Positions 48,583 through 59,137 of a stretch of DNA of 64,000 nucleotides are shown one piece after another. This DNA comes from Mycobacterium palustre (lineage in GTDB: Bacteria; Actinomycetota; Actinomycetes; Mycobacteriales; Mycobacteriaceae): positions 16,034-80,033 of the forward strand of contig NZ_LQPJ01000090.1 in assembly GCF_002101785.1 (NCBI RefSeq), given 5' to 3'. The notes beneath the pieces were generated by a model. It ran no database searches. It was not told the DNA's origin and worked only from the letters and a program-made list of their open reading frames with translations. The position numbers were made by a program, and so were the translations under genes. Numbering within the stretch: position 1 is the stretch's first letter; each line of letters starts with the position of its first letter.

Positions 48583-50526
48583 GTGCCTGATCCCGCCACG
48601 TATCGCCCCGCTCCCGGGTCCATTCCGGTCGAGCCGGGCGTCTACCGGTTCCGGGACACCCACGGGCGAGTCATCTACGTCGGCAAGGCCAAGAGCCTGC
48701 GCAGCAGGCTGACGTCGTACTTCGCCGACGTGGCGAGCCTGCACCCCCGAACGCGGCAGATGGTGACCACCGCGGCCAAGGTCGAGTGGACGGTGGTCAA
48801 CACCGAAGTCGAGGCGCTGCAGCTCGAATACAACTGGATCAAGGAGTTCGATCCGCGCTTCAACGTCCGCTACCGCGACGACAAGTCGTACCCGGTGCTG
48901 GCCGTCACGCTGGGCGAGGAGTTCCCGCGGCTGATGGTTTACCGCGGGCCGCGGCGCAAGGGGGTGCGCTATTTCGGGCCGTACTCGCACGCGTGGGCCA
49001 TCCGCGAAACGCTGGACCTGCTGACCCGGGTGTTTCCCGCGCGGACCTGTTCTGCCGGAGTGTTCAAGCGGCACAAGCAGATCGACCGGCCTTGCCTTCT
49101 GGGCTACATCGACAAATGCTCGGCGCCTTGCGTCGGCCGGGTCAGCGCCGAACAGCATCGCCAGATCGTCGACGACTTCTGCGACTTCCTGTCGGGCAAG
49201 ACCGACCGGTTCGCCCGCGAGCTCGAACAGCAGATGAGCGCCGCGGCCGAGGAGCTGGACTTCGAACGGGCCGCCCGGCTGCGCGACGACCTCGGCGCGC
49301 TGAAGCGGGCGATGGAAAAGCAGGCGGTCGTGCTCGGCGACGGGACCGACGCCGACGTGGTCGCGTTCGCCGACGACGAACTGGAAGCGGCGGTTCAGGT
49401 GTTCCACGTGCGCGGCGGCCGGGTCCGCGGCCAGCGCGGCTGGATCGTCGAAAAGTCCGGGGACCCGGGCGAATCCGGCGAGGAGCGGCTGGTCGAACAG
49501 TTCCTGACCCAGTTCTACGGCGAGCAGGCCGAATTGGGAGGCGCGGCCGACGAAGCCGCCAACCCGGTGCCGCGCGAGGTGCTGGTGCCGTGCCTGCCTT
49601 CCAACTCCGACGAGCTGACCAGCTGGCTGTCCGGGCTGCGCGGTTCGCGGGTCACGCTGCGGGTGCCGCGCCGCGGCGACAAGAAGGCCCTGGCCGAAAC
49701 CGTGCAGCGCAACGCGAAAGAGGCGCTGGCGCAACACAAGCTGAAGCGTGCCGGCGATTTCAACGCCAGATCGGCTGCGCTGCAGAACATTCAGGAGGCC
49801 CTGGGGCTGCCCGACGCGCCGCTGCGCATCGAGTGCGTCGACATCAGCCACGTGCAGGGCACCGACGTGGTGGGCTCGCTGGTGGTGTTCGAGGACGGGC
49901 TGCCGCGCAAGTCCGACTACCGGCACTTCGGCATCCGGGAGGCCGCCGGGCAGGGACGCTCGGACGACGTCGCCTCCATCGCCGAGGTGACGCGGCGCCG
50001 GTTCGCGCGACACCTGAGTGAGCAGAACGACCCGAAATTGCTTTCTCCCGAAGGAAAGTCCCGCCGGTTCGCCTACCCGCCCAACCTCTACGTCGTCGAC
50101 GGCGGCGCGCCGCAAGTCAACGCGGCCAGCGCCGTGCTCGAAGAACTCGGCATCACCGACGTCGCGGTGATCGGCCTGGCCAAGCGGCTGGAAGAGATCT
50201 GGGTGCCGTCGGAGCCGGACCCGATCATCATGCCGCGCAACAGCGAGGGCCTGTATTTGCTGCAGCGGGTTCGCGACGAGGCGCACCGCTTCGCCATCGC
50301 CTACCATCGCAGCAAGCGTTCGAAGCGGATGACCGCCTCCGCGCTGGATTCGGTGCCAGGATTGGGAGAACACCGCCGCAAGGCGCTGGTGACCCATTTC
50401 GGATCGATAGCCCGGCTCAAGGAGGCCACCGTCGACCAGATCACCGCCGTTCCCGGCATCGGCGTGGCCACCGCCACGGCCGTCCTCGAGGCGCTGCGCC
50501 CCGAACCACCCGGGGCGCCGGAATGA
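48583..50526 (+). CDS. uvrC: excinuclease ABC subunit C
   Basis: Makes both incisions in nucleotide excision repair; 647 aa. N-terminal GIY-YIG nuclease ([19 protein letters not shown]), a four-cysteine region ([28 protein letters not shown]), a UVR domain ([14 protein letters not shown]) that binds UvrB, an RNase H-like 5' nuclease domain ([24 protein letters not shown]) and C-terminal tandem helix-hairpin-helix motifs ([27 protein letters not shown]). The start codon is GTG. It leads the uvrC-rapZ-yvcK-whiA operon and overlaps rapZ by ATGA. Confidence 0.97.
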   Translation: MPDPATYRPAPGSIPVEPGVYRFRDTHGRVIYVGKAKSLRSRLTSYFADVASLHPRTRQMVTTAAKVEWTVVNTEVEALQLEYNWIKEFDPRFNVRYRDDKSYPVLAVTLGEEFPRLMVYRGPRRKGVRYFGPYSHAWAIRETLDLLTRVFPARTCSAGVFKRHKQIDRPCLLGYIDKCSAPCVGRVSAEQHRQIVDDFCDFLSGKTDRFARELEQQMSAAAEELDFERAARLRDDLGALKRAMEKQAVVLGDGTDADVVAFADDELEAAVQVFHVRGGRVRGQRGWIVEKSGDPGESGEERLVEQFLTQFYGEQAELGGAADEAANPVPREVLVPCLPSNSDELTSWLSGLRGSRVTLRVPRRGDKKALAETVQRNAKEALAQHKLKRAGDFNARSAALQNIQEALGLPDAPLRIECVDISHVQGTDVVGSLVVFEDGLPRKSDYRHFGIREAAGQGRSDDVASIAEVTRRRFARHLSEQNDPKLLSPEGKSRRFAYPPNLYVVDGGAPQVNAASAVLEELGITDVAVIGLAKRLEEIWVPSEPDPIIMPRNSEGLYLLQRVRDEAHRFAIAYHRSKRSKRMTASALDSVPGLGEHRRKALVTHFGSIARLKEATVDQITAVPGIGVATATAVLEALRPEPPGAPE

Positions 50527-51434
50527 CGAGCCAGGGCGAGTTCACCGACAACCACGCGCCCGACGACGCGGCGGGCATCGACGTCGTTCTGGTGACGGGC
50601 CTTTCGGGCGCGGGGCGGGGCACGGCGGCCAAGGTGCTCGAGGACCTCGGCTGGTACGTCGCCGACAACCTGCCGCCCCAGCTGATCACCCGGATGGTCG
50701 ATTTCGGGCTGGCCGCCGGGTCGCGGATCACCCAGCTGGCGGTGGTGATGGACGTGCGGTCCCGCGGCTTCACCGGCGACCTGGACGAGGTGCGCAACGA
50801 GCTGGCCACCCGCAACATCACCCCGCGGGTGGTGTTCATGGAGGCCTCCGACGACATGCTGGTGCGCCGCTACGAACAGAACCGCCGCAGCCACCCGCTG
50901 CAGGGCACCCAGACGCTGGCCGAGGGCATCGCCGCCGAACGCAGGATGCTGGCCCCGGTCCGCGCCACCGCCGACCTGATCATCGACACCTCGACGCTGT
51001 CGGTGCGGGCGCTGCGGGAAAGCATCGAGCGCGCCTTCGGCGGCGAGATCGGCGCGTCCACCAGCGTCACCCTCGAGTCCTTCGGCTTCAAGTACGGCCT
51101 GCCGATGGACGCCGACATGGTGATGGACGTGCGGTTCCTGCCCAACCCGCACTGGGTCGACGACCTGCGCCCGCTGACCGGGCAGCATCCGGCGGTGCAC
51201 GACTACGTGTTGGGCCAGCCCGGCGCGGCGGAGTTCCTCGACGCTTACCATCGATTGCTAAACCTGGTCGTCGACGGCTACCGCCGGGAGGGCAAGCGCT
51301 ACATGACCGTGGCCATCGGCTGCACCGGCGGCAAGCATCGCAGCGTGGCGATCGCCGAGGCGTTGATGCAGCTGCTGGGCGACAACCCGCAGCTGGCGGT
51401 CCGGGTGCTGCACCGGGATCTGGGTCGCGAATGA
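50523..51434 (+). CDS. rapZ: RapZ/YvcJ-family nucleotide-binding protein (Rv1421-like)
   Basis: 303-aa P-loop protein with a conserved C-terminal domain that in E. coli binds small RNAs and glucosamine-6-P. Walker A reads GLSGAGRGT: the usual lysine is arginine, as I recall for M. tuberculosis Rv1421. [20 protein letters not shown] and the C-terminal [15 protein letters not shown] are family hallmarks. Role in mycobacteria unsettled, probably linking nucleotide sugar or cell-wall metabolism. Overlaps both uvrC and yvcK by ATGA. Confidence 0.92.
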   Translation: MTSQGEFTDNHAPDDAAGIDVVLVTGLSGAGRGTAAKVLEDLGWYVADNLPPQLITRMVDFGLAAGSRITQLAVVMDVRSRGFTGDLDEVRNELATRNITPRVVFMEASDDMLVRRYEQNRRSHPLQGTQTLAEGIAAERRMLAPVRATADLIIDTSTLSVRALRESIERAFGGEIGASTSVTLESFGFKYGLPMDADMVMDVRFLPNPHWVDDLRPLTGQHPAVHDYVLGQPGAAEFLDAYHRLLNLVVDGYRREGKRYMTVAIGCTGGKHRSVAIAEALMQLLGDNPQLAVRVLHRDLGRE

Positions 51435-52519
51435 CCCGGCCCACAAACCAAGGCATCGTCGCGCTGGGGGGCGGGCACGGCTTGTACGCGACGCTGTCGG
51501 CGGCGCGCCGGCTGACGCCCCACGTCACCGCGGTGGTCACCGTCGCCGACGACGGCGGCTCGTCGGGCCGGCTGCGCAGCGAACTGGACGTGGTCCCGCC
51601 GGGCGACCTGCGAATGGCGTTGGCGGCGTTGGCATCCGACAGCCCGTACGGTCGGTTGTGGGCGACCATCCTGCAGCACCGATTCGGCGGCACCGGCGCC
51701 CTGGCCGGCCACCCGATCGGCAACCTGCTGCTGGCCGGCCTCAACGAGGTGCTCGCCGACCCGGTGGCCGCCCTCGACGAGCTGGGACGCATCCTCGGCG
51801 TCAAGGGCCGGGTGCTGCCGATGTGCCCGATTGCGCTGCAGATCGAGGCCGACGTGTCGGGGCTCGAGGCCGACCCGCGGATCTTCCGCCTGCTGCGCGG
51901 CCAGGTGGCCATCGCGACCACGCCCGGCAAGGTCCGCCGGGTGCGGCTGCTGCCGGACAACCCGCCCGCGACCCGCCAGGCCGTCGACGCCATCATGGCC
52001 GCCGACCTGGTGGTGCTGGGCCCGGGCTCGTGGTTCACCAGCGTCATCCCGCACGTGCTGGTGCCCGGCCTGGCGGCGGCGCTGCGGGCCACCACCGCGC
52101 GGCGGGCGCTGGTGCTCAACCTGGTCGCCGAGCCGGGGGAGACGGCCGGGTTTTCCGTGGAGCGCCACCTGCACGTGCTGGCCCAGCACGCGCCGGGGTT
52201 CACCGTGCACGACATCATCATCGACGCCGACCGGGTGCCCAGCGAGCGCGAACGCGAGCAACTGCGCCGCACCGCGACGCTGCTGGAAGCCGAGGTCCAC
52301 TTCGCCGACGTGGCCCGACCTGGTACACCTTTACATGACCCGGGCAAGCTTGCGGCGGCGCTCGACGGGGTCCGACGGGGACACGGCGGTGGCTCGCCGG
52401 ACCCCGACACCCCTTCGACCAAGGCCACCACCGAGATTCGGGTCGACGGTGAAAGTCCGGAGGCCGGCGCGAACCGGCCGGCTGCCAGGGGACCGAGGGG
52501 TGACGACGCGTGGCGATGA
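51431..52519 (+). CDS. YvcK/CuvA family protein (gluconeogenesis and cell-wall factor)
   Basis: 362-aa cytoplasmic protein of the CofD-like fold that binds UDP-GlcNAc. Conserved [16 protein letters not shown] at the N-terminus, [11 protein letters not shown], and [10 protein letters not shown]. In M. tuberculosis CuvA (Rv1422) is needed for normal cell-wall growth on host carbon sources and is phosphorylated near its C-terminus. The tail here (from about residue 320, Gly/Pro/Asp/Thr-rich with TPSTKATTE) has threonines of the kind phosphorylated by PknA/PknB. Overlaps rapZ and whiA. Confidence 0.93.
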   Translation: MTRPTNQGIVALGGGHGLYATLSAARRLTPHVTAVVTVADDGGSSGRLRSELDVVPPGDLRMALAALASDSPYGRLWATILQHRFGGTGALAGHPIGNLLLAGLNEVLADPVAALDELGRILGVKGRVLPMCPIALQIEADVSGLEADPRIFRLLRGQVAIATTPGKVRRVRLLPDNPPATRQAVDAIMAADLVVLGPGSWFTSVIPHVLVPGLAAALRATTARRALVLNLVAEPGETAGFSVERHLHVLAQHAPGFTVHDIIIDADRVPSEREREQLRRTATLLEAEVHFADVARPGTPLHDPGKLAAALDGVRRGHGGGSPDPDTPSTKATTEIRVDGESPEAGANRPAARGPRGDDAWR

Positions 52520-53493
52520 CGACCGAAGTCAAGGACGAGCTGAGCCGCCTGGTGGTGACGTCGGTCAGCGCGCGTCGCGCCGAGGTCACGTCCCTGCTGC
52601 GGTTCGCCGGCGGGTTGCACATCGTGGGCGGCCGGGTCGTCGTCGAGGCCGAGGTGGACCTGGGCAACATCGCCCGGCGGCTGCGCAAGGACATCTTCGA
52701 GCTCTACGGCTACAACGCCGTCGTGCATGTGTTGTCGGCCAGCGGGATTCGCAAGAGCACCCGCTACGTGCTGCGGGTCGCCAACGACGGCGAGGCGCTG
52801 GCCCGCCAGACCGGCCTGCTCGACATGCGCGGGCGTCCGGTGCGCGGGCTGCCGGCCCAGGTGGTCGGCGGCAGCATCGCCGACGCGGAGGCGGCGTGGC
52901 GCGGCGCGTTTTTGGCGCACGGGTCGCTGACCGAGCCGGGGCGTTCGTCGGCGCTGGAGGTCAGCTGCCCCGGCCCGGAGGCGGCGCTGGCGTTGGTGGG
53001 GGCCGCGCGCCGGCTCGGGGTCAGCGCCAAGGCCCGCGAGGTGCGCGGCGCCGACCGGGTGGTGGTGCGCGACGGCGAGGCGATCGGCGCGCTGCTGACC
53101 CGGATGGGCGCCCAGGACACCCGGCTGGTGTGGGAGGAACGCCGGATGCGCCGCGAGGTGCGCGCGACGGCCAACCGGCTGGCAAACTTCGACGACGCCA
53201 ATCTGCGCCGCTCGGCGCGGGCCGCGGTCGCGGCCGCCGCCCGGGTGGAGCGCGCGCTGGAGATACTCGGCGACGCGGTCCCCGAGCACCTGGCCTCGGC
53301 GGGCAAGCTGCGCGTCGAGCACCGGCAGGCCTCCCTCGAGGAGCTCGGCCGCCTCGCGGATCCACCGATGACGAAAGACGCTGTGGCCGGGCGCATTCGG
53401 CGCCTGCTGTCCATGGCCGACCGCAAGGCCAAGGTCGACGGCATCCCCGACACCGAATCGGCGGTCACGCCCGACCTATTGGAGGATGCCTGA
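52516..53493 (+). CDS. whiA: sporulation/cell-division regulator WhiA
   Basis: DNA-binding protein of 325 aa, the M. tuberculosis length. Begins [14 protein letters not shown]; the N-terminal half has a LAGLIDADG-homing-endonuclease-like fold ([34 protein letters not shown]) lacking nuclease residues, and the C-terminal half a helix-turn-helix ([27 protein letters not shown]). ATG 52516 overlaps the yvcK stop (ATGA); GTG 52510 would add two residues. Last gene of the uvrC operon; the next gene has its own promoter inside the 21-bp gap. Confidence 0.95.
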   Translation: MTTEVKDELSRLVVTSVSARRAEVTSLLRFAGGLHIVGGRVVVEAEVDLGNIARRLRKDIFELYGYNAVVHVLSASGIRKSTRYVLRVANDGEALARQTGLLDMRGRPVRGLPAQVVGGSIADAEAAWRGAFLAHGSLTEPGRSSALEVSCPGPEAALALVGAARRLGVSAKAREVRGADRVVVRDGEAIGALLTRMGAQDTRLVWEERRMRREVRATANRLANFDDANLRRSARAAVAAAARVERALEILGDAVPEHLASAGKLRVEHRQASLEELGRLADPPMTKDAVAGRIRRLLSMADRKAKVDGIPDTESAVTPDLLEDA

Positions 53494-53501
53494 TCGCGGG
53501 C

Positions 53502-53507
53502 TAACGT
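53502..53507 (+). promoter_or_regulatory. -10 element for a leaderless transcript of the wax-ester synthase gene
   Basis: TAACGT ends seven bases before ATG 53515. The CGGAG directly before the ATG is too close to act as a ribosome binding site. Confidence 0.45.
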
Positions 53508-53514
53508 TTCGGAG

Positions 53515-54906
53515 ATGAAGCGGCTTTCGAGCGTTGACGCGGCGTTCTGGTCGGCCGAAACCGCGGGCTGGCACATGCACGTCGGGGCGCTGGCGATCTG
53601 CGATCCCAGCGACGCGCCCGAATACAGCTTCCAGCGCCTGCGCGAACTGCTCATCGAGCGGCTGCCGGAGATGCCGCAGTTGCGGTGGCGGGTCACCGGC
53701 GCGCCGCTGGGGCTGGACCGGCCGTGGTTCGTCGAGGACTCCGAGCTCGACGTCGACTTCCACATCCGTCGCATCGGCGTGCCCGCACCCGGCGGTCGCC
53801 ACGAGCTCGAGGAGCTGGTGGGCCGGCTGATGTCCTACAAGCTGGACCGCTCGCGGCCGCTGTGGGAGATGTGGGTGATCGAGGGGGTCGAGGGCGCCCG
53901 GATCGCGACCCTGACCAAGATGCACCACGCCATCGTCGATGGGGTGTCGGGCGCCGGGCTGGGCGAAATCCTCCTGGACGTCACGCCGGAACCCCGTGCG
54001 CCGCAACGGGAAACGGTCGGGTCGCTGGTCGGGTTCCAGTTGCCGGGCCTCGAGCGGCGCGCGGTGGGCGCGCTGATCAACCTGGGGATCAAGACGCCCT
54101 TCCGCATCGCCCGCCTGGTCGAGCAGACCATCCGCCAGCAGATCGCCACGCTGAGCGTCAGCAGCAAGCCGCCGGGATATTTCGAGGCGCCCAAGACCCG
54201 GTTCAACGCGCCGGTGTCGCCGCACCGGCGGGTCACCGGCTGCCGCGTCGAGCTGGCCCGGGCCAAGGCCGTCAAGGACGCGTACGGCGTCAAGCTCAAC
54301 GACGTCGTGCTGGCGGTGGTGGCCGGCGCCGCCCGCGAGTACCTGCAGAAGCGGGGCGAGCTGCCCACCAAACCGCTCATCGCGCAGATCCCGGTGTCCA
54401 CCCGCACCGACGACGACAAGAGCCACGTCGGCAACAAGGTCAGCTCGATGACCGTCTCTTTGGCCACCGACGTCGAGGGCGCGGCCGAGCGGCTGCTGGC
54501 CATCCACGAAAGCACGCAAAGCGCCAAGCTGATGGCCAAGGCGCTGTCGGCGCACCAGATCATGGGGCTGACCGAGACCACGCCGCCCGGGCTGCTGCAG
54601 CTGGCCGCGCGCGCCTACACCGCCAGCGGGTTGTCGCGAAACCTGGCGCCCATCAACCTCGTCGTGTCCAACGTGCCCGGCCCGCAGTTCCCGCTTTACA
54701 TGGCGGGCGCCAAGCTGGATTCGCTGGTGCCGCTCGGTCCGCCCGTGATGGACGTCGCGCTGAACATCACCTGCTTCTCCTACACCGACTACCTGGACTT
54801 CGGCTTGGTCACCACGCCCGAGGTGGCCAACGACATCGACGAGTTGGCCGACGCGATGGAACCGGCGCTGACCGAACTCGAGAAGGCCGCGGCGCTGGCG
54901 CAGTAG
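53515..54906 (+). CDS. wax ester synthase / diacylglycerol acyltransferase (WS/DGAT, Rv1425-like)
   Basis: Acyltransferase of 463 aa that esterifies fatty alcohols or diacylglycerol with acyl-CoA, making storage lipid. Active-site motif [10 protein letters not shown] (near residue 141), [11 protein letters not shown] near residue 262, and the C-terminal [16 protein letters not shown] typical of the family. M. tuberculosis has about 15 such tgs-like genes; Rv1425 is the positional match. No signal peptide. It is followed 9 bp downstream by a minus-strand DUF222 fragment. Confidence 0.93.
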   Translation: MKRLSSVDAAFWSAETAGWHMHVGALAICDPSDAPEYSFQRLRELLIERLPEMPQLRWRVTGAPLGLDRPWFVEDSELDVDFHIRRIGVPAPGGRHELEELVGRLMSYKLDRSRPLWEMWVIEGVEGARIATLTKMHHAIVDGVSGAGLGEILLDVTPEPRAPQRETVGSLVGFQLPGLERRAVGALINLGIKTPFRIARLVEQTIRQQIATLSVSSKPPGYFEAPKTRFNAPVSPHRRVTGCRVELARAKAVKDAYGVKLNDVVLAVVAGAAREYLQKRGELPTKPLIAQIPVSTRTDDDKSHVGNKVSSMTVSLATDVEGAAERLLAIHESTQSAKLMAKALSAHQIMGLTETTPPGLLQLAARAYTASGLSRNLAPINLVVSNVPGPQFPLYMAGAKLDSLVPLGPPVMDVALNITCFSYTDYLDFGLVTTPEVANDIDELADAMEPALTELEKAAALAQ

Positions 54907-54915
54907 TCCGGGTCG

Positions 54916-55179
54916 CTACGGGTCGTCGTCTTCTTTGTGGTGGAGGAGTTTTTTGGGGTGTTGGTAGGTGTTGGTGCGGGGTTGGCGGGCCGGCGCATTG
55001 ATCACCGGATGCTCGAGGGCCGGCAGGCGCCGGCGCAGCCGTTCAACACGCTCCAGCAAAACCAGCTGCTCAGGGGTCGTCAATGCTTCGCAATCGAATT
55101 CGGCCACCGCATCAAAGCTGGCGTCCAGGATGTCCAAGGCGATCGACAACGCCTCACGATCCACACCCTTGCCAGCCAT
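54916..55179 (-). pseudogene. truncated DUF222 (13E12-family) N-terminal fragment
   Basis: An 87-codon frame. Residues ~5-62 (ALSIALDILDASFDAVAEFD, LLERVERLRRRLPALEHPVI) match the helical start of DUF222/HNH proteins. It then departs into unrelated residues and stops, so the rest of the DUF222 domain and the HNH nuclease are missing. Local DNA is clearly less GC-rich than its surroundings (stretch GGAGTTTTTTGGGGTGTTGG). Probably the relic of a mobile 13E12 element. It may still be translated as a short peptide. The 86 bp on to lipO hold nothing I recognise. Confidence 0.65.
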
Positions 55180-55265
55180 GACCCCAACCTAGCCACCCCC
55201 ACCGACAAAACCGCCGCCAAGGATTCACAGAAACAAAAGTGACGCAAGGGATTACGGGGACGCCC

Positions 55266-56537
55266 CTAGCCTCCGTCCGGCGGGTTCGTCACGTACACCC
55301 ACGACAGGAACCGCGCCACGGCTTCGGCGGACCGGTGCGCCCGCGGCGAACTGAAGATGTCGAAAGCGTGTTGGGCGTGCGGCAATTCGGCGTAGGCGAC
55401 CGGGGACTTCGACACCGCCCGCAATTCTTCGACGAACTCCTGGGCCTCCCCGACCGGGATGAGCGAATCGTCGCGGCCGTGCAGGACGAAAAACGGTGGC
55501 GCGTCGGCCCGCAGCCGCCGGATCGGCGACGCGTCGACGAAAATGTCGCGGCGCCGGGCGATTTCCCGCTTCACCACAAACTTTTCCAGCAGCCACACGA
55601 ACTCGGGGCGGCCCTCGCCCTCCGTGGAGAACCAGTCGTAGCGGCCGTAGACCGGAACCGCGGCGGCCACCGACGTGTCGGCGTCTTCGAAGCCGGGCTG
55701 GTACTGCGGGTCGTTTTGGGTCAGCGCCGCCAGCGCGCAGAGGTGGCCGCCGGCCGACCCGCCGGTGATCGCGACGAAATCGGGATCCCCGCCGTAGCGG
55801 GCGATGTTCTCCTTGACCCAGGCCAGCGCCCGCTTGACGTCGACGATGTGGTCCGGCCAGGTGTGCACGGGGGAGACCCGGTAGCCGATGGACACGCACA
55901 CCCAGCCGCGCGCGGCCAGGTGGCTCATCAGCGGATAGGCCTGCGGGCGGCGCATGCCGATCACCCAGGCCCCGCCGGGCACCTGCAGCAACACCGGCGC
56001 CTTGCCGTCGCGCGGCAGGTCGCGGCGGCGCCAGATGTCGGCGAGGTTGGCCCGCCCGTGCGGGCCGTAGGACACGACGTTGGTCTTCTCGACGTAACGC
56101 CGGCGCGCCACCGTGTTGCCCAGCGGCAGGTTGCGCCGCCCGCTGCGGGTGGGCCTGGTGTGCGGCAGGTCTCGCAGCGCCTCGGCGTAGTCGTCGCCGA
56201 GCTGGTCGCGCAGCCCGGCCTCCAGCACCGGGCCGGGCGTGGTGACGCCGCGGTAGCGGATCACCCCCAGGATCGCCCACGACGCGGCCGTCAGCGCCAG
56301 GGCCGCCTTCCCGCGCCGCCCGGCGAAGTCGCCGCGGCGCCCCCGCCGCACCGCGTCCAGCAGCGAGGCGGAGAAATACAGGCCGGGCACCTCCGACGTC
56401 GGCCAGCCGAACCAGAACACCAGGACGGTGGTGTAGCCCTTGCGGGCCAGTGGGCGTAACCCGTTGGCGGCGTTGGCCAATTCGACCGCGGCGCGCAGCA
56501 GCGGGCGGGGCTTTCGGATCGTCCGTGCGAGCCGCAT
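55266..56537 (-). CDS. lipO: membrane-associated alpha/beta hydrolase (LipO-like)
   Basis: Esterase of 423 aa. Residues to about 110 hold one or two hydrophobic segments (YTTVLVFWFGWPTSE, AALALTAASWAILGVIRY), suggesting membrane attachment. The catalytic domain has oxyanion motif VPGGAWVIG, nucleophile serine in GGSAGGH (near residue 251), acid in HGRDDSLIPV and histidine in HAQHAFD. M. tuberculosis LipO is Rv1426c. Its ATG overlaps the fadD12 stop (TGATG), so it is co-translated with the acyl-CoA synthetase. Confidence 0.92.
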   Translation of the reverse strand: MRLARTIRKPRPLLRAAVELANAANGLRPLARKGYTTVLVFWFGWPTSEVPGLYFSASLLDAVRRGRRGDFAGRRGKAALALTAASWAILGVIRYRGVTTPGPVLEAGLRDQLGDDYAEALRDLPHTRPTRSGRRNLPLGNTVARRRYVEKTNVVSYGPHGRANLADIWRRRDLPRDGKAPVLLQVPGGAWVIGMRRPQAYPLMSHLAARGWVCVSIGYRVSPVHTWPDHIVDVKRALAWVKENIARYGGDPDFVAITGGSAGGHLCALAALTQNDPQYQPGFEDADTSVAAAVPVYGRYDWFSTEGEGRPEFVWLLEKFVVKREIARRRDIFVDASPIRRLRADAPPFFVLHGRDDSLIPVGEAQEFVEELRAVSKSPVAYAELPHAQHAFDIFSSPRAHRSAEAVARFLSWVYVTNPPDGG

Positions 56538-58168
56538 CAGCCGCCTACCCGGGCATGCAGTTCGGCGCGCAGGATCTTGCCGGTGTTGCCGCGGGGGAGA
56601 TCGTCGAGGACGGTGATCTCGCGGGGCACCTTGTAGTTGGCGAGGTTCTCCCGCACGTGCCGCTTGAGGGTGTCGGGGGCGGCCCCTTTATCGAGGCGAG
56701 CGCCCGGTGCCAACACCACGAAGGCCGCCAGCCGCTGGCCGTACTGCTCGTCGTCGACGCCGATGACGGCGGCCTCGGCCACGTCGGGGTGCGCCGCCAG
56801 CGTCTTTTCCACCTCGATGGGGTAGACGTTCTCGCCGCCGGAGACGATCATCTCGTCGTCGCGGCCGATGACGAACAGCCGCCCGGCCTCGTCGAGGTAA
56901 CCGACGTCGCCCGACGACATGAAGCCGGCGTGGAACTCCTTTGTGGCGCCTGAGGTGTAGCCCTCGAACTGGGTGTCGTTGCGGACGTAGATGGTGCCGA
57001 CCTCACCGGCGGGCAATTCGTTGAATTCGGAATCCAGGATCCGGATTTCGGTCCCGCCCGCGGGCCGGCCGGCGGTGTCGGGCGCCGCGCGCAGGTCCTG
57101 CGGGGTCGCGGTGGCGATCATGCCGGCCTCGGTGGCGTTGTAGTTGTTGTAGATCACGTCGCCGAACTGGTCCATGAACGCGATGACGACGTCGGGCCGC
57201 ATCCGCGAGCCGGATGCCGCGGCGAAGCGTAACGACTTGCAGCTGTACCGATTTCGCACCTTTTCCGGCAGCTCCATGATGCGGTCGAACATCACCGGCA
57301 CCACCGCCAGCCCCGTCGCTTGGTGGCGGTCGATCAGCGCCAGCGTCGCCTCGGGGTCGAACTTGCGGCGGGTGACCACCGTGCAGGCCATCGAGGCGGC
57401 GAACACCAGCTGGGAGAAGCCCCACGCGTGGAACATCGGCGCCACGATCACGATGGTCTCCTCGGCGCGCCACGGCGTGCGGTCCAGAATCGCCTTGAGC
57501 GTGCCGATCCCGGCGTTGCCGCCAGTTTGATTGGCGCCCTTGGGACTTCCGGTGGTGCCGGAGGTGAGCAGGATCATCCGGCCCCTGCGGCCGGTGCGGT
57601 GGGGCCGTTGCCCGGCGTGGCCGGCTATCAGCCTCTCGACCGTCAGCTCGTGCCGCCCGTCGGTCCACGCCACGATGCGGGTGGCGTCCGGCTTGTCGGC
57701 GAGCGCGCGGTCCACCGCCTCGGTGAACTCCTCGTCGTAGACGACGGCGGCCACGCCCTCGCGGTTGACGACCTCGGCCAGCGCCGGGCCGGCGAACGAC
57801 GTGTTGAGCAGCACGATGTCGGAGCCGATGCGGTTGGCGGCCACCAAGGCCTCGACGAAGCCGCGGTGATTGCGGCACATGATCCCGACGACCTTGGGTT
57901 GACCCGACGCAAGCTTTTGGAAGGCCGCGGCCAGCGCGTTGATCCGCTCGTCGAGCTGCCGCCAGGTCAGCGTGCCCCGCTCGTCGATCAGGGCGGGACG
58001 GTGGGGGCAGCGCTGTGCCGCGCTGGCGAAACCGGACGTGATGCCCAGCCCTTCGCGGCGCATGGCGGCGGCGATCCTGACGTAGCGGTCGGGCCGCATC
58101 GGCGCGATCATCCGCGCGCGGCTCAGCGTCCTGACGATCCCGAGGGCCTGATCGATCCGAGATGCCAT
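56537..58168 (-). CDS. fadD12: fatty acyl-CoA/AMP ligase FadD12
   Basis: Activates carboxylic acids through acyl-adenylates; 543 aa. AMP-binding signature LLTSGTTGSPKGANQ (near residue 200), YNATEAGM, the hinge region SGDVGYLDEAGRLFVIGRDDEMI and the catalytic lysine in LPRGNTGKILRAEL are all present. The chain-length preference is unknown. It sits between an acyltransferase and an esterase in one operon, which suggests a lipid modification path. M. tuberculosis counterpart Rv1427c. Only 3 bp separate it from the upstream gene. Confidence 0.94.
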   Translation of the reverse strand: MASRIDQALGIVRTLSRARMIAPMRPDRYVRIAAAMRREGLGITSGFASAAQRCPHRPALIDERGTLTWRQLDERINALAAAFQKLASGQPKVVGIMCRNHRGFVEALVAANRIGSDIVLLNTSFAGPALAEVVNREGVAAVVYDEEFTEAVDRALADKPDATRIVAWTDGRHELTVERLIAGHAGQRPHRTGRRGRMILLTSGTTGSPKGANQTGGNAGIGTLKAILDRTPWRAEETIVIVAPMFHAWGFSQLVFAASMACTVVTRRKFDPEATLALIDRHQATGLAVVPVMFDRIMELPEKVRNRYSCKSLRFAAASGSRMRPDVVIAFMDQFGDVIYNNYNATEAGMIATATPQDLRAAPDTAGRPAGGTEIRILDSEFNELPAGEVGTIYVRNDTQFEGYTSGATKEFHAGFMSSGDVGYLDEAGRLFVIGRDDEMIVSGGENVYPIEVEKTLAAHPDVAEAAVIGVDDEQYGQRLAAFVVLAPGARLDKGAAPDTLKRHVRENLANYKVPREITVLDDLPRGNTGKILRAELHARVGG

Positions 58169-58171
58169 GGC

Positions 58172-58984
58172 TCAGCCCAGGATCGGGAAGCGGCGCTTGC
58201 CGGCGAGCTCGGTGAGCGCGGCCTGCATCACCGACCGCACGTGCTCGTCGACCTCGTCGAAATCCGGGTCGGCGCCGAACTCGGCTTCGACGTCGATCGG
58301 GTCCAGCACCTGCGTCACGATCTTGGTCGGCAGCGGCAGGTTCGGCGGTATCACCGCGCTGAGCCCGAACGGGAAGCCGATCGACAGCGGCAGAATCTCG
58401 CTGCGCAGCAGCCTTTTTAGCCCCAGCCGCTCGGCCAGCCAGGTGCCGCGCGACAGGTACAGCTGGGTCTCCTGCCCGCCGATGGACACCGCGGGAACGA
58501 TGGGCACGCCGGACTCGACCGCCGTGCGGACGTATCCCTTGCGGCCGTTGAAGTCGATGACGTTTTCCCACAACGTGGGCCGGTACGCGTCGTAGTCGCC
58601 GCCGGGGAAGACTATCACCACGCCGCCGGACCGCAGGGCCCCCGCGGCGTTTTCCCGGCTGGCCCGGATGTAGCCGGTGCGCCGGAAGAACGACCCCGTG
58701 GGGCCGGCCATCAGGATGTCGTGGCTGAGGGTGTAGACCGGCCGGTCGTAGCCAAACCGCTCGTAGAAGTGCACGGTGAAGATCGGGACGTCCATCGGGA
58801 ACATGCCGCCGGAATGGTTGCCGACCACCAGCGCGCCGCCCGCCGGCGGGAAGGACTCCAGGCCGTGCACCTCGGCGCGAAAGTACGTTTTCACGAAGGG
58901 GCGCAGCACCGCCACCATGCGTTGGGTGAGGCCGGGGTCGAATTTCTCGATGTCGCCCGCGTCTGCGGCGTCGCTGTCGGTCAC
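58172..58984 (-). CDS. PlsC-like acyltransferase (Rv1428c-like)
   Basis: Acyltransferase of 270 aa in the 1-acyl-glycerol-3-phosphate acyltransferase superfamily. The catalytic region is VVGNHSGGMFPMDVP (near residue 55), a variant of NHxxxxD, and the second block is VVIVFPGGDYDAYRP. No hydrophobic anchor is evident. GTG start with GAGGGAGG just upstream. First gene of an operon with fadD12 and lipO. The acceptor may be a glycerolipid or a glycolipid. Confidence 0.9.
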   Translation of the reverse strand: MTDSDAADAGDIEKFDPGLTQRMVAVLRPFVKTYFRAEVHGLESFPPAGGALVVGNHSGGMFPMDVPIFTVHFYERFGYDRPVYTLSHDILMAGPTGSFFRRTGYIRASRENAAGALRSGGVVIVFPGGDYDAYRPTLWENVIDFNGRKGYVRTAVESGVPIVPAVSIGGQETQLYLSRGTWLAERLGLKRLLRSEILPLSIGFPFGLSAVIPPNLPLPTKIVTQVLDPIDVEAEFGADPDFDEVDEHVRSVMQAALTELAGKRRFPILG

Positions 58985-59033
58985 GTTCCTCCCTCAACGG
59001 CCCCGGGGGCGGCATTGCCCCGTGAGTCACTCG

Positions 59034-59039
59034 ATGGTA
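59034..59039 (-). promoter_or_regulatory. putative -10 of the acyltransferase-fadD12-lipO operon
   Basis: TACCAT on the minus strand; would give a leader of about 42 nt containing the ribosome binding site. Confidence 0.35.
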
Positions 59040-59090
59040 GCTAGCGGGGCCGGGGCGTTTGGGTTGCCCGCCCGGCACTGCGGGGTACCC

Positions 59091-59137
59091 GCCGGCGCCT
59101 ATGGCGCCGGCCCGTCCCGGGGGCTATCGTTACCCCC
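59091..59137. repeat. two adjacent inverted repeats
   Basis: GCCGGCGCC-tat-GGCGCCGGC (59091-59111) has perfect 9-bp arms. GGGGG-ctatcgtta-CCCCC (59119-59137) includes TATCGT, a possible -10 for the downstream gene. Could be operators or terminators between divergent genes. The rest of the 331-bp gap to 59316 includes an in-frame upstream extension of the next gene from ATG 59172. Confidence 0.5.
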
